The notes under the pieces: model-generated | Told to the model about the DNA's origin: nothing | Database searches by the model: none | Seen by the model: the letters and a program-made list of their open reading frames with translations, nothing else | Made by a program: the position numbers and the translations under genes | In this document: positions 17,641 through 25,837 of the stretch, piece by piece | Layout of the letters: each line of letters starts with the position of its first letter | Numbering within the stretch: the first letter of the stretch is position 1 | Source of the DNA: an uncultured Clostridia bacterium | GTDB taxonomy: Bacteria > Bacillota > Clostridia > Oscillospirales > Oscillospiraceae | Direction: 5' to 3' | Length of the DNA stretch: 64,000 nt | Assembly: GCA_946061515.1 (NCBI GenBank) | Contig: CAMGRL010000006.1 | Location: 1-64,000, forward strand

Positions 17641-17759
17641 TTTTTTAACTGCTCAAATGTAAGGTATCACATCTATTGTCACAAAGCAATGGTAAATTGT
17701 AACTTTTTTATATTTATTTGTAAATCTTCAGAACTTATTTTGTAATCTTTTCTTTTCCT

Positions 17760-17788
17760 TTGACAAGTTCTCCCCCAGGCGTTACAAT
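17760..17788 (+). promoter_or_regulatory. Promoter of prmA
   Basis: A perfect -35 TTGACA (17760-17765) and TACAAT (17783-17788) are spaced 17 bp, with the start codon 29 nt downstream. Confidence 0.8.
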
Positions 17789-17816
17789 AAGCTCAACAAC
17801 ACAGGAGGGAAAATGT

Positions 17817-18743
17817 ATGCGCTGGATCGAAGTCTGTGTCAACACGCCGGAGGAACTGATCGACGAACGCTGCGAGGCCATGGCCGCCATGGGGGCGGGA
17901 GGCTTTGTGATCGAGAACGAATCGGACTTCCGGGATTTTCTCGAAAACAACCACCAGTACTGGGACTATGTGGACCAGGAGCTGGAGGACAAGTTCAAAG
18001 GCGTCTGCCGGATAAAGTGCTATCTGTCCGACGATGAAGAGGGCTGGGACATTCTGCACCGCATCCGCTCAGCCTACGAGGATGTCGGGATATCCTATGT
18101 GGCAGACAGCGACTGGGAGAACAACTGGCGGGAATATTACAAGCCCATCGAGGTAGGAGAAAAGCTGGTGGTAGTCCCGGAGTGGGAGGCTGTGCCGGAG
18201 GACGGCAGGCTGCCCCTGCGGCTGGACCCGGGGCTGATTTTCGGCACCGGCAGTCACGCCACAACAAGGATGTGCCTGGCTTCTCTGGAGAATTACGCCG
18301 GGCCGGGAAAGAAGATCCTGGATCTGGGCTGCGGCAGCGGTATTCTGGGCATCGGCGCTCTTGTGCTGGGGGCGGAGCGCTGCACCGGCTGCGACATTGA
18401 CCCCAAGGCTCCCGACGTGGCCATGGCCAACGCCGCGCTCAACGGCATCGGCCCGGACCGGTTCACGGTCTACGCCGGAGATATCACCGGCAACGCCGGC
18501 CTTCGCCGGGAACTGGGAACGGGCTATGATGTGGTGCTGGCCAATATCGTCTCTGATGTGATCATTCCCCTGTCCGCCTTTGTGCGAAGCTTTATGGCAG
18601 AGGACGGTGTGTTCATCACCTCCGGGATCATTGAGGGGCGTCAGGATGAGGTCCGCGCCGCTCTGGAGAAAAACGGCCTTGCGGTAACTGCTCATCTCTG
18701 TGAGGAGGAGTGGCACTGCTTTGTCTGCCGTTTGTGTTTCTGA
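17817..18743 (+). CDS. prmA: Ribosomal protein L11 methyltransferase
   Basis: A 308-aa SAM-dependent methyltransferase predicted to trimethylate ribosomal protein L11. The first ~110 residues are the PrmA substrate-recognition domain (WIEVCVNTPEE, SDWENNWREYYKP). FGTGSHATTRMCL precedes the SAM motif ILDLGCGSGILGIG, and LANIVSDVI is the catalytic-loop signature. Two ATGs overlap at 17813 and 17817; only 17817 is in frame with the family, 8 nt after AGGAGGG. It is monocistronic. The length is typical. Confidence 0.95.
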   Translation: MRWIEVCVNTPEELIDERCEAMAAMGAGGFVIENESDFRDFLENNHQYWDYVDQELEDKFKGVCRIKCYLSDDEEGWDILHRIRSAYEDVGISYVADSDWENNWREYYKPIEVGEKLVVVPEWEAVPEDGRLPLRLDPGLIFGTGSHATTRMCLASLENYAGPGKKILDLGCGSGILGIGALVLGAERCTGCDIDPKAPDVAMANAALNGIGPDRFTVYAGDITGNAGLRRELGTGYDVVLANIVSDVIIPLSAFVRSFMAEDGVFITSGIIEGRQDEVRAALEKNGLAVTAHLCEEEWHCFVCRLCF

Positions 18744-18850
18744 CCTGATTATACCCGGCCCGCCGTGTCGAAGCAAGTCGAATCCGGGTATTTTAAGTTT
18801 CTTAAAATCTAAATAATTTTTAAGAATCCCTGTTTTTGGGTACAAAATAA

Positions 18851-18886
18851 GCAAAAAGCCAAGCTCTTGCGAGCTTGGCTTTTTGC
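18851..18886. terminator. Bidirectional terminator between prmA and htrA
   Basis: A 16-bp perfect stem, arm GCAAAAAGCCAAGCTC with a 4-nt loop, has T-runs on both strands. It ends prmA and the converging RR-HK-HtrA operon. Confidence 0.88.
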
Positions 18887-18910
18887 TTTCCACAAAGTGT
18901 ATTTTTTCAT

Positions 18911-20197
18911 TTATTTTCCGTAGATATCGTTGGTATCCATCAGCACCACGTCCACGTCGAAGGTCTCTCCCTCCCGCCAGATGGTGAAGGTCATGACGTC
19001 GCCCACATTGAACTGGTTCTTGATGGCGCCCACTTCGTCCACGGTGCTGACCGGCTGGCCGTTCACATGGGTGATGATGTCGCCTATCTGGATTCCTTTT
19101 GCCTCCGCGTCGGAACCCTCGGTAACGTCGGAGACGTACACGCCGCCGGGGATGCTGTAATAATCGGAGGCGTTATCCGGAATACCGCCGATGGTGATGC
19201 CCACGGAAGGCCGTCCCCGCACTTCACCTTCGGTCACCAGGGCGTTGACCACGTTCTTCACCGTGGAGGAGGGGATGGCAAAGCCGATGCCCTCAATGCT
19301 GGAATAGGAGGACATCATCTTCATGTTGGTGACGCCCACCACCTGGCCGTACATATTGAACAGCGGGCCGCCGGAGTTGCCCTCGTTCAGGGCGGTGTTG
19401 GTCTGCAGCAGGGTCATGCTGTGCCCGTTGTAGTTGATGCCCCGTTCGATGGCGGAGATGATGCCGTCAGTCAGGGTCATGCGGAAGGTCTCGCCCAGGG
19501 GATTGCCGATGGCAGCCACCTTATCGCCCACCATAAGGCTGCCGCTGTCGCCGAAGCTGGCGGCGGGCAGGCCTGTGGCCTCGATCTTCAGCACGGCCAC
19601 ATCGCTGATGGCGTCCGCGCCCACCAGTGTAGCCTCGTGCACGCTGTCGTCATAGAGGGTGACGGTGGCCCGGTCGCAGTCCTCGATCACATGGGTGTTG
19701 GTCAAAATCAAGCCATCCTCCGACAGCACTACACCGGTGCCCCAGCTGTAGGCGCTCTTGCCGTCCACATAGCCGGAGATTGCCACGATGGAGGGAGAAC
19801 AGTTCTGATACAACTCCTGAAGGCTCAGCTCCTCTTCCGGGGCGGCCTGAAGTTCCAGACGGAAGTCGATGGGCAGTTCCGCCCGGGGAATGTTGATCTC
19901 CGCCACGTCGGTCTGGACCGACTCATAATAGTCGTCAAAGAAATCCTGCCAGTTTTCCGGCATATCGTCGCTGTCCTCCAGAGAGGGAAGCGCCGGGCTG
20001 CCGGGCTCTTTGCTTTCCGGCTCCCGGAAGGCAATGGAGGTGCCAATGAGAAGCAGCAGGGCCAGGCACACCGCGCCGATCACTCTGATTCTGATTTTTT
20101 TCTTCTTTTTCTTTGCCGGCTTGGGCAGGGGCTCTTCCTCTTTAGGGACCAGAGGCGCGTACCAGCTCTCGTCGTTATACCAATCATTATTGCTCAT
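18911..20197 (-). CDS. htrA: HtrA/DegP-like S1C serine protease with PDZ domain
   Basis: A 428-aa membrane-tethered protease and chaperone for envelope proteins. A poly-lysine stretch (about 28-36) precedes one transmembrane helix (about 38-57). The trypsin-like domain has His169 in TNTHVIED, Asp199 in ISDVAVLK and Ser275 in NEGNSGGPLF, the complete triad. One PDZ domain (about 325-420) holds GDIITHVNGQPV. It lies 32 nt after the sensor kinase gene in the same orientation. That order recalls CssRS-HtrA control in Bacillus, so the kinase probably senses misfolded secreted protein; that is inference. Confidence 0.93.
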   Translation of the reverse strand: MSNNDWYNDESWYAPLVPKEEEPLPKPAKKKKKKIRIRVIGAVCLALLLLIGTSIAFREPESKEPGSPALPSLEDSDDMPENWQDFFDDYYESVQTDVAEINIPRAELPIDFRLELQAAPEEELSLQELYQNCSPSIVAISGYVDGKSAYSWGTGVVLSEDGLILTNTHVIEDCDRATVTLYDDSVHEATLVGADAISDVAVLKIEATGLPAASFGDSGSLMVGDKVAAIGNPLGETFRMTLTDGIISAIERGINYNGHSMTLLQTNTALNEGNSGGPLFNMYGQVVGVTNMKMMSSYSSIEGIGFAIPSSTVKNVVNALVTEGEVRGRPSVGITIGGIPDNASDYYSIPGGVYVSDVTEGSDAEAKGIQIGDIITHVNGQPVSTVDEVGAIKNQFNVGDVMTFTIWREGETFDVDVVLMDTNDIYGK

Positions 20198-20229
20198 ATG
20201 ATATCCTCTAATATTCTCTTATTCTTTTA

Positions 20230-21654
20230 TTACTCCGCCAGAGGCAGCGTAAATACAAATTCTGTCATGCCATCCTCACTTTTTACGGCAATATCCTCGT
20301 CGTGGCTGTTGATGATGGACTTCACCAGGTACAACCCCAGGCCCACGCCGTCTTTATCCAGGCTGCGGGAGCGGTCGGACTTGTGGAAGCGGTCAAAAAT
20401 GAAGGGCAGATCCTCCGACGGGATGGTCTCGCCGTAATCCTTGATGGAGACATAAGCCTTTCCGCCGTCCTTAAACAGCCGCACGGTGATGCAGCTGCCG
20501 GGGGAGGCGAATTTCACGGCGTTATCGGTCAGGTTATAGATCACCTGGGTAATGGCATCCTTATCCGCCCGGACCATGATGTGGTTATCCGGGAACTGGG
20601 GGTCCACATCCAGATTTTTCTTGGTGGCCCGGGATTCGAAAGACAGCATGGTCTGCAAAATCAGTTCCGTCAGGTCGAAGACCTCACGCCGGGCCGGGTC
20701 CGCCGCCCGGGCCTTCATCTGGGACACATCCAGCATATCCCGCACCAGACGGGACAGCCGCCGGGTCTCATCCCGGATAGAGCGGAGATATTTTTCCTCG
20801 TCCTCCTTGGGGATGGTGCCGTCCAGAATGCCGTCGGCAAAGCCGGCGATGGTGGTCATGGGGGTGCGCAGCTCGTGGGAGATGTTGGCGATAAATTCGC
20901 TTCTCCGCGCTTCGGCGCTCTCCAGAGAGTCGGCCATCTTGTTGAAGGATTCGATCAGCGCGCCCATCTCGTCGGTGGGGTCCTCCTGCTGCTTTACGCG
21001 GACGGAGAAATCACCCCGGGCAAATTTCCGGGAGGCCGCGGCCATTTCGTCCAGAGGCCGGGCCATGCGCTTGGAATAGACCAGGCTCATCAGCAGCGCG
21101 GCGGCAAAGACGCCCATGGCCACGATGGCGGCGATGCCCAGGAAGGTGGTCCAGGCGCCCAGGATATTGTCGATGACGTTGGTGACAAAGGCATAGCCGA
21201 TCACATTGTCCTTGGCGTCAATGATCTGGGTGGCCACCACAAAGCGCTCCTTGGCGTACATGCCGTCCAGACTGGAGATCTGGTCCATTTTTCCGCTGGT
21301 CCTCAGCAGGCTCATCACGCTGTCGGAAAGCTGCCTGCCCATATGCTCGCAGATCATGGTGCGGTCGGAGCAGGCCACCACCACGCCGTCGGTGTCGGTG
21401 ATGAAGATGTGGTTTCCTGTGCTATGGGAAATGGAGCTCAGACTCATGCCCAGGGCCCAGCTGTTGAGACTTTCATTCTGGGCAATAGCGGAGGCCATAC
21501 GAGAGACTTCCCCCGCGCTGTTTTCCATATTGTCCCGGTATTCGTCGATAATATAGCTGCGTCCGATGCCCACGAAGGCCACCGCGATGATGAGAAAACA
21601 CACCGTCACCATTACGGCGGTAGCCACGAAGTTACGAAGATAGATGCTCTTCAC
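20230..21654 (-). CDS. Two-component sensor histidine kinase
   Basis: A 474-aa membrane kinase. Transmembrane segments at ~10-31 and ~168-193 flank a ~135-residue extracytoplasmic sensor with a PAS-like pattern (NHIFITDTDGVVVACS). HAMP follows at ~195-245. The phospho-accepting His260 is in FIANISHELRTPM, and the ATPase domain has NLTDNAVKFA (N box) and DGVGLGLYLVKSI (G box). It starts with GTG, 3 nt after the stop of the response-regulator gene. It should phosphorylate that regulator and is followed by htrA, which points to envelope-stress control. Confidence 0.93.
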   Translation of the reverse strand: MKSIYLRNFVATAVMVTVCFLIIAVAFVGIGRSYIIDEYRDNMENSAGEVSRMASAIAQNESLNSWALGMSLSSISHSTGNHIFITDTDGVVVACSDRTMICEHMGRQLSDSVMSLLRTSGKMDQISSLDGMYAKERFVVATQIIDAKDNVIGYAFVTNVIDNILGAWTTFLGIAAIVAMGVFAAALLMSLVYSKRMARPLDEMAAASRKFARGDFSVRVKQQEDPTDEMGALIESFNKMADSLESAEARRSEFIANISHELRTPMTTIAGFADGILDGTIPKEDEEKYLRSIRDETRRLSRLVRDMLDVSQMKARAADPARREVFDLTELILQTMLSFESRATKKNLDVDPQFPDNHIMVRADKDAITQVIYNLTDNAVKFASPGSCITVRLFKDGGKAYVSIKDYGETIPSEDLPFIFDRFHKSDRSRSLDKDGVGLGLYLVKSIINSHDEDIAVKSEDGMTEFVFTLPLAE

Positions 21655-21657
21655 GGT

Positions 21658-22341
21658 TTATTCCACGACCTCGAACTTATAGCCCACGCCCCAGACCGTT
21701 TTGAGGCACCATTTGTCGGACACGCCCTCCAGCTTTTCGCGCAGACGCTTGATATGTACGTCCACAGTGCGGGAGTCGCCGAAATAGTCAAAGCCCCAAA
21801 CCTCGTCAAGAAGCTGGTTGCGGGTGAATACCCGGTTGGGCGAAGAGGCCAGGTGGAACAGCAGCTCCATCTCTTTGGGCGGGGTGTCGATCTTTTTGCC
21901 GTCCACGATCAGCTCGTAGGAGTCCAGATTGATCACCAGCTTGTCGAAAGTGAGCTTTTTATCCACGGGAGCGTCGCCATCCTTGCGGCGCATTACGGCG
22001 TGGACCCGGGCCAGCAGCTCTTTGATCTCAAAGGGCTTGGTGACATAGTCGTCCGCGCCCATCTCCAGGCCGTTTACTTTATCGTTAGTTTCTCCCTTCG
22101 CCGTAAGCATTATTATGGGCGTAGAGGATTTCTTCCGTATATCCCGGCAGACCTGCCAGCCGTCCTTCACGGGCAGCATGATATCCAACAGCACCACATC
22201 CGGGGCGAAAAGGTCAAAGCTGCTTTCGGCCTTGCCGCCGTCTGAGGCGATCATCACCTCAAAGCCATCCTTGCCCAGATACAGGCGCAGAAGTTCGGCG
22301 ATATTGCTGTCATCCTCAACAATAAGAGCGCGTTTACTCAT
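21658..22341 (-). CDS. OmpR/PhoB-family response regulator
   Basis: A 227-aa transcription factor. The receiver domain (1-120) has acidic residues EDD at 9-11, the phospho-acceptor Asp53 in VVLLDIMLP and Lys in VTKPFEI. A winged-helix DNA-binding domain (about 130-225) contains RTVDVHIKRLREKL and WGVGYKFE. The ATG at 22341 has GGAGGA 7 nt upstream and is preferred over the TTG at 22356. It is the first gene of the RR-HK-HtrA operon and is probably autoregulated and activates htrA. Confidence 0.93.
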   Translation of the reverse strand: MSKRALIVEDDSNIAELLRLYLGKDGFEVMIASDGGKAESSFDLFAPDVVLLDIMLPVKDGWQVCRDIRKKSSTPIIMLTAKGETNDKVNGLEMGADDYVTKPFEIKELLARVHAVMRRKDGDAPVDKKLTFDKLVINLDSYELIVDGKKIDTPPKEMELLFHLASSPNRVFTRNQLLDEVWGFDYFGDSRTVDVHIKRLREKLEGVSDKWCLKTVWGVGYKFEVVE

Positions 22342-22394
22342 TTTCTTTTCCTCCAATGCTTTGCTGAAAAACCTGTCAATAAACTTTATATCAC

Positions 22395-22434
22395 ATTATA
22401 CAACGATTATACAACACCGGAAAGGGCAAAGGTT
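22395..22434 (-). promoter_or_regulatory. Tandem -10 elements ahead of the response-regulator operon
   Basis: On the minus strand two TATAAT boxes (22411-22406 and 22400-22395) lie 11 bp apart, each preceded by GTTG, forming a short direct repeat. Neither has a good -35, as expected for an activator-dependent promoter. Confidence 0.35.
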
Positions 22435-22525
22435 AAAAAAGTGTAAAAAAGTGTCTCCCATTTTCCGGCGGACCGCTTCCGCCTGATTTGATGAACAGGG
22501 AGGCCATATTGCGGCCCTGCGTGGA

Positions 22526-22690
22526 CGCCCGCCTGCCGGAGCAAAAAAATTGCTGTCATCCTGAGCATGAGCGAAGGATCCCGTATGGTTACGCTTGGCG
22601 TTCTGTTCACGGGATTCTTCGTCGCTGCGCTCCTCAGAATGACAGAGGAGGATGGGGGGGCTTTTGCCGCGCGCCCTTCAGGCCTCCCCT
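22526..22690. repeat. 165-bp repeat unit, copy 1
   Basis: Begins CGCCCGCCTGCCGGAGC and ends CCTTCAGGCCTCCCCT. An inner 93-bp palindromic core (22553-22645) runs from CTGTCATCCTGAGC to its inverted form. Nearly identical to copy 2 at 22911. The whole stretch 22435-23058 lacks a gene; the ORF-track entries here are reading frames through repeats. Confidence 0.8.
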
Positions 22691-22910
22691 GAAAGGGGAG
22701 GTGCCCCGAAGGGGCGGAGGGGTTTGCCTCCCCCTGGAGGGGGAGGTGGCATTTGCAAAGCAAATGACGGTAGGGGCAAGTCGGAAGCCGGAACCGCGGT
22801 GGTACCCCCCTCAGCCGCTTTCAGCGACAGCTCCCCCTAATGGGGAGCCTTTTTTGCGGGCCGCCCCTACGGTTCTGTTTTGGTCAGGCCGTAGGGGCGG
22901 GGCTCGCCCC
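22691..22910. repeat. Spacer of nested palindromic repeats
   Basis: Composed of short G- and C-rich palindromes (GGGGAGGTGCCCCGAAGGGGC and relatives). Within it, 22805-22850 carries a diverged copy of the CTCAG-GCTTTCAGCGACAGCTCCCC signature, followed by TGGGGAGCC and a T-run. Non-coding. Confidence 0.55.
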
Positions 22911-23071
22911 CGCCCGCCTGTCGGAGCAAAAAATTGCTGTCATCCTGAGCGAAGCGAAGGATCCCGGATGGTTACGCTTGGCGTTCTGTTCACGGGATTC
23001 TTCGTCGCTGCGCTCCTCAGAATGACAGAGGAGGATGGGGACTTTTGCCGCGCGCCCTTCAGGCCTCCCCT
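22911..23071. repeat. 161-bp repeat unit, copy 2, abutting the pseudogene
   Basis: A direct copy of 22526-22690 with a 92-bp palindromic core at 22937-23028. Its right end supplies the last codons and stop of the InlB-repeat pseudogene, so it marks the point where that gene was cut. Confidence 0.8.
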
Positions 23072-23967
23072 ACTGCGGTATAGGTGACATCCTCGTAAAC
23101 GGTCTCTGCGACTTTGGGATCCCAGCCCTCGAAAGTATAGCCCTCGCGCTCGGGAGTGCCTTCAAAGGCCGGAGTAGTGCTGCCGTTGTTGGCAGTGTAC
23201 ACCTGATCTGCGAACAGCTCCACACCCTCAACGCCGTCGGTATAGGTCACGGTGGAGGTGGGAAGATACAGATAAGCATGGATAAGGTTTGCAACGGCAG
23301 AGGTAATATTGTTCGTCAGTCCGCCGGAAACCGTGCTGGGTATCTGCCATGAGCCGGTAAGCCTCCCGGTAAAGGGATTGACGCTTGTCACCCAGTAGAG
23401 GGTCAGAGTCTGGTCTGCCTCGAATTTCTCGTTGCCAAAGGCATACATCCAGTCGCCGACGAAGTTTTCTTTCCAACCGGAAACAGCGAGGAGATTCTTG
23501 TTGGTATTGAAGGAAGTTCTGGCAGCCGCTTCAAACTTGTCGCCGGAGAGGAAGTGGAAGGTGACGGTAGTGGTGTAGCCGTCAACATCGTTGCCCTCGA
23601 TCGCACCGATCTCATAAGCCACGCCTGCGGCCTTGATGGTCGGGGTTGAAGAATACATCTCTTTTCCGGGATGGATTATCTCTGTGCCCACTGCATAAGC
23701 CCGGATCTGCATTTTGTTAACGTCAGTCGCGGTAATCTTCTTGGTGGGCTTGTTAGCGGTGGCCTTTTCCCACTGGGCAACATAGGTCACGTCAGCGGTT
23801 ACAGTATCCTCTACTTCAGGATCCCAGCCCTTGAACACCCATTTGTCGCGGGTGGGGTTTCCGCCCTCGAAAGCAGGGGTCTCGCCGCCAGCATTTACAG
23901 AATAGACCTGATCATCAAAAATCTTCTCGTCATCTACACCATTAATACGAACAATACGCTGGAAAAG
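23059..23967 (-). pseudogene. Truncated InlB-repeat (Listeria-Bacteroides repeat) surface protein remnant
   Basis: The frame is open from 23967 to 23059 (303 codons) but has no start codon with a ribosome site. It encodes two InlB B-repeat modules: the first ends VFKGWDPEVEDTVTADVTYVAQWEK, and the last has YTFEGWDPKVAETVYEDVTYTAV where the canonical end would be AQWE. Between them lies a ~130-residue beta-rich region. No signal peptide or anchor remains. The 3' end runs into repeat copy 2, which gives GEA and a stop. The 5' side is cut by TGA at 23968-23970. It reads as the inner fragment of a decayed adhesin gene; translation is unlikely. Confidence 0.75.
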
Positions 23968-24090
23968 TCAAGTCTTTTTGGTATCAACTGGAAGAAAAAT
24001 AATCTTAATTTTTCTGTTTTCCTTTCGTAATTGCGTAGTATTATTTTGCAATTATATACTTTTTGCTTAAAAACAGGGGGGGAGCGTCAA

Positions 24091-24136
24091 AAGCCAACCA
24101 TCCTGAACCGCAAAGCGGTTTAGATGGCTGGCTTTC
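24091..24136 (-). terminator. Terminator downstream of the dipeptidase gene
   Basis: AAAGCCAACCATC pairs with GATGGCTGGCTTT with one wobble, and AACCG/CGGTT pair inside. On the minus strand it ends GGCTTTTGACG. 23971-24090 shows nothing else recognisable. Confidence 0.6.
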
Positions 24137-24150
24137 GGGCTGAAAACTAC

Positions 24151-24194
24151 CCCTCAGTCAGCTTCGCTGACAGCTCCCCTGACAAGGGGAGCCA
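24151..24194. repeat. Half-copy of the palindromic intergenic repeat
   Basis: CTCAGTCAGCTTCGCTGACA plus GCTCCCCTGACAAGGGGAGC, the same signature as at 346-393, ends 7 nt short of the dipeptidase stop codon. Confidence 0.55.
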
Positions 24195-24200
24195 CAGGGC

Positions 24201-25583
24201 TCAGAAATCCACCTTTTGCAGCTCGATCAGGGCCACGATATAGACCTTCAGGGCCTCAATAAACCAGGCTTTGCAGGCGGCCTCGTCCACGCCGTGGATG
24301 GGGCCGGCAAAATCCGGTGCGGGCCGCTCCGGGTGCTCCGGGCCGAAAGACACGGCGTTGGGGAAATGGCGGGCGTAGGTGCCGCCGCCGATGGTGTAAG
24401 GCTCGGCGCTCTCGCCGGTGACCTCGTTATAAGCCCGGATGCAGACCTGTACCTCCGGCTTATCGGTGCTGACGTAGAAGGGGGCCGCGTCGCTCTCCAC
24501 GGTGACTTCCGCCGCGCCGCCGACCTTTTCGGCGATGATGGCGGCGATCTTCTCCCCGCTCATGGTGGTGGGATAGCGGCTGTCCACGGTCTGGAACATG
24601 CGGCCGTTCTCCACGCCGATGACGCCGCCCACGATGGTCAGGGGCTTGAACAGGCCGTCGTCCGCCTGAACGCCCAGACCCCGGCCGTCATAATGCTCGT
24701 TGAGCATGGACACGGCCTTCAGGAAGCGGCTCTCCTGCGCTCCGGCAATGCCGCTGTCCAGAATGTAGTTGACAAGCACGCCGATGGCGTTCACCGTGTC
24801 CTCCGGCAGGGAGGCGTGTCCGCCCAGGCCGGTGGCCGTCAGGTGCCAAAGGCCCTTTTCAGTCTGCTCCGCCGTGACTCTCTCCGTATTCTCCAGCGCC
24901 TTGTCCGACTTTACCCAGGCCTCCGCCTTGTCGGGCACGGCGTTGGGGGCAAAGCCGCCCCGGATATCCACGATGTTCTCCATGGGCACGTTTGAGAGCA
25001 TGCGCCCGTGGTAAATGCCCTTCTCCCCGTTGCACAGGGGGAAGTTTGCGTCCGGGCTGAAGCAGAAGAGCGGAGCACGGTAGTGCTCCAGATAGTACTC
25101 CACATCCTGCATTCCGGTCTCCTCGCTGACGCCCAGCAGGGCCCGGACCGGGTAGCGCAGGGCCACGCCCTTGTCCTTCAGGTATTTCAGCGCGTAAAGG
25201 CAGAGCACGCTGGGGCCCTTATCGTCCATTACGCCCCGGCCGATGATGTAGCCCTCCCTCTCGCGCATGGTGAAGGGATCGCTGCTCCAGCCGTCGCCGG
25301 TGGGCACAACGTCCAGGTGGGTGATGGTGGCCAGATAGTCCTCCCCTTCCCCGATTTGGGCATAGCCCATCATATCCTCGCAGTTGACGGCGTCCAGGCC
25401 CAGCTCCCGGGCCATGGCCAGCGCCTCCTTCAGGGCTGCGGCCGGGCCTTCGCCAAAGGGCGCGCCGGGCTTTGCCTCGGTTTCCACGCTGTTGATGGCC
25501 ACCAGCCGGGCAATGTTTCTGAATATCTCCTCTTCGTTTTCCGCAATGAATTTATCTATATCACGGCTCAATTCTGCGTTCAT
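24201..25583 (-). CDS. pepV: M20 family dipeptidase, PepV/Sapep type
   Basis: A 460-aa cytoplasmic zinc peptidase that cleaves dipeptides and some other short peptides. THLDVVPTGDGW supplies the first metal histidine and aspartate, GRGVMDDKGPS the bridging aspartate, and EETGMQDVEYY the catalytic glutamate and metal ligand. HFPNAVSFGPEHP and IHGVDEA complete the C-terminal part. The ATG at 25583 follows GAAAGGAGC; the track start at 25643 runs through the promoter. It is monocistronic. Substrate range is not visible. Confidence 0.92.
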   Translation of the reverse strand: MNAELSRDIDKFIAENEEEIFRNIARLVAINSVETEAKPGAPFGEGPAAALKEALAMARELGLDAVNCEDMMGYAQIGEGEDYLATITHLDVVPTGDGWSSDPFTMREREGYIIGRGVMDDKGPSVLCLYALKYLKDKGVALRYPVRALLGVSEETGMQDVEYYLEHYRAPLFCFSPDANFPLCNGEKGIYHGRMLSNVPMENIVDIRGGFAPNAVPDKAEAWVKSDKALENTERVTAEQTEKGLWHLTATGLGGHASLPEDTVNAIGVLVNYILDSGIAGAQESRFLKAVSMLNEHYDGRGLGVQADDGLFKPLTIVGGVIGVENGRMFQTVDSRYPTTMSGEKIAAIIAEKVGGAAEVTVESDAAPFYVSTDKPEVQVCIRAYNEVTGESAEPYTIGGGTYARHFPNAVSFGPEHPERPAPDFAGPIHGVDEAACKAWFIEALKVYIVALIELQKVDF

Positions 25584-25614
25584 ATTGCCGCTCCTTTCTA
25601 ATAATATATAGAAG

Positions 25615-25643
25615 AATATACACCGAAAGCCGCTTCCGGTCAA
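25615..25643 (-). promoter_or_regulatory. Promoter of the dipeptidase gene
   Basis: On the minus strand TTGACC and TATATT are spaced 17 bp, with the start codon about 32 nt downstream. Confidence 0.7.
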
Positions 25644-25837
25644 GAGATGGTCAACACTTTACGCGTAGTTGACAGCTGCATTGTTTTTGTTTTGACACTT
25701 TGCCCGAAAGTGTACAAATTTATAGATTTTTTCGATTTTTCGTCACTTTTTATGCGGTTGTTAACACTTTTTTAACAATTTAACATTAGTATGATGATAG
25801 CCGGAACCGAGTAAAAACTGTTAAGGGAGGAAAAAAC

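Noticed and set aside
22526-23071. Possible CRISPR array
   Set aside because: Only two long palindromic units with a repeat-like spacer; no short regular repeats and no cas genes.
22488-23087. 199-aa ORF and neighbouring ORFs in the repeat region
   Set aside because: They read through palindromic repeats, with Arg/Pro/Gly-rich products and no ribosome sites.
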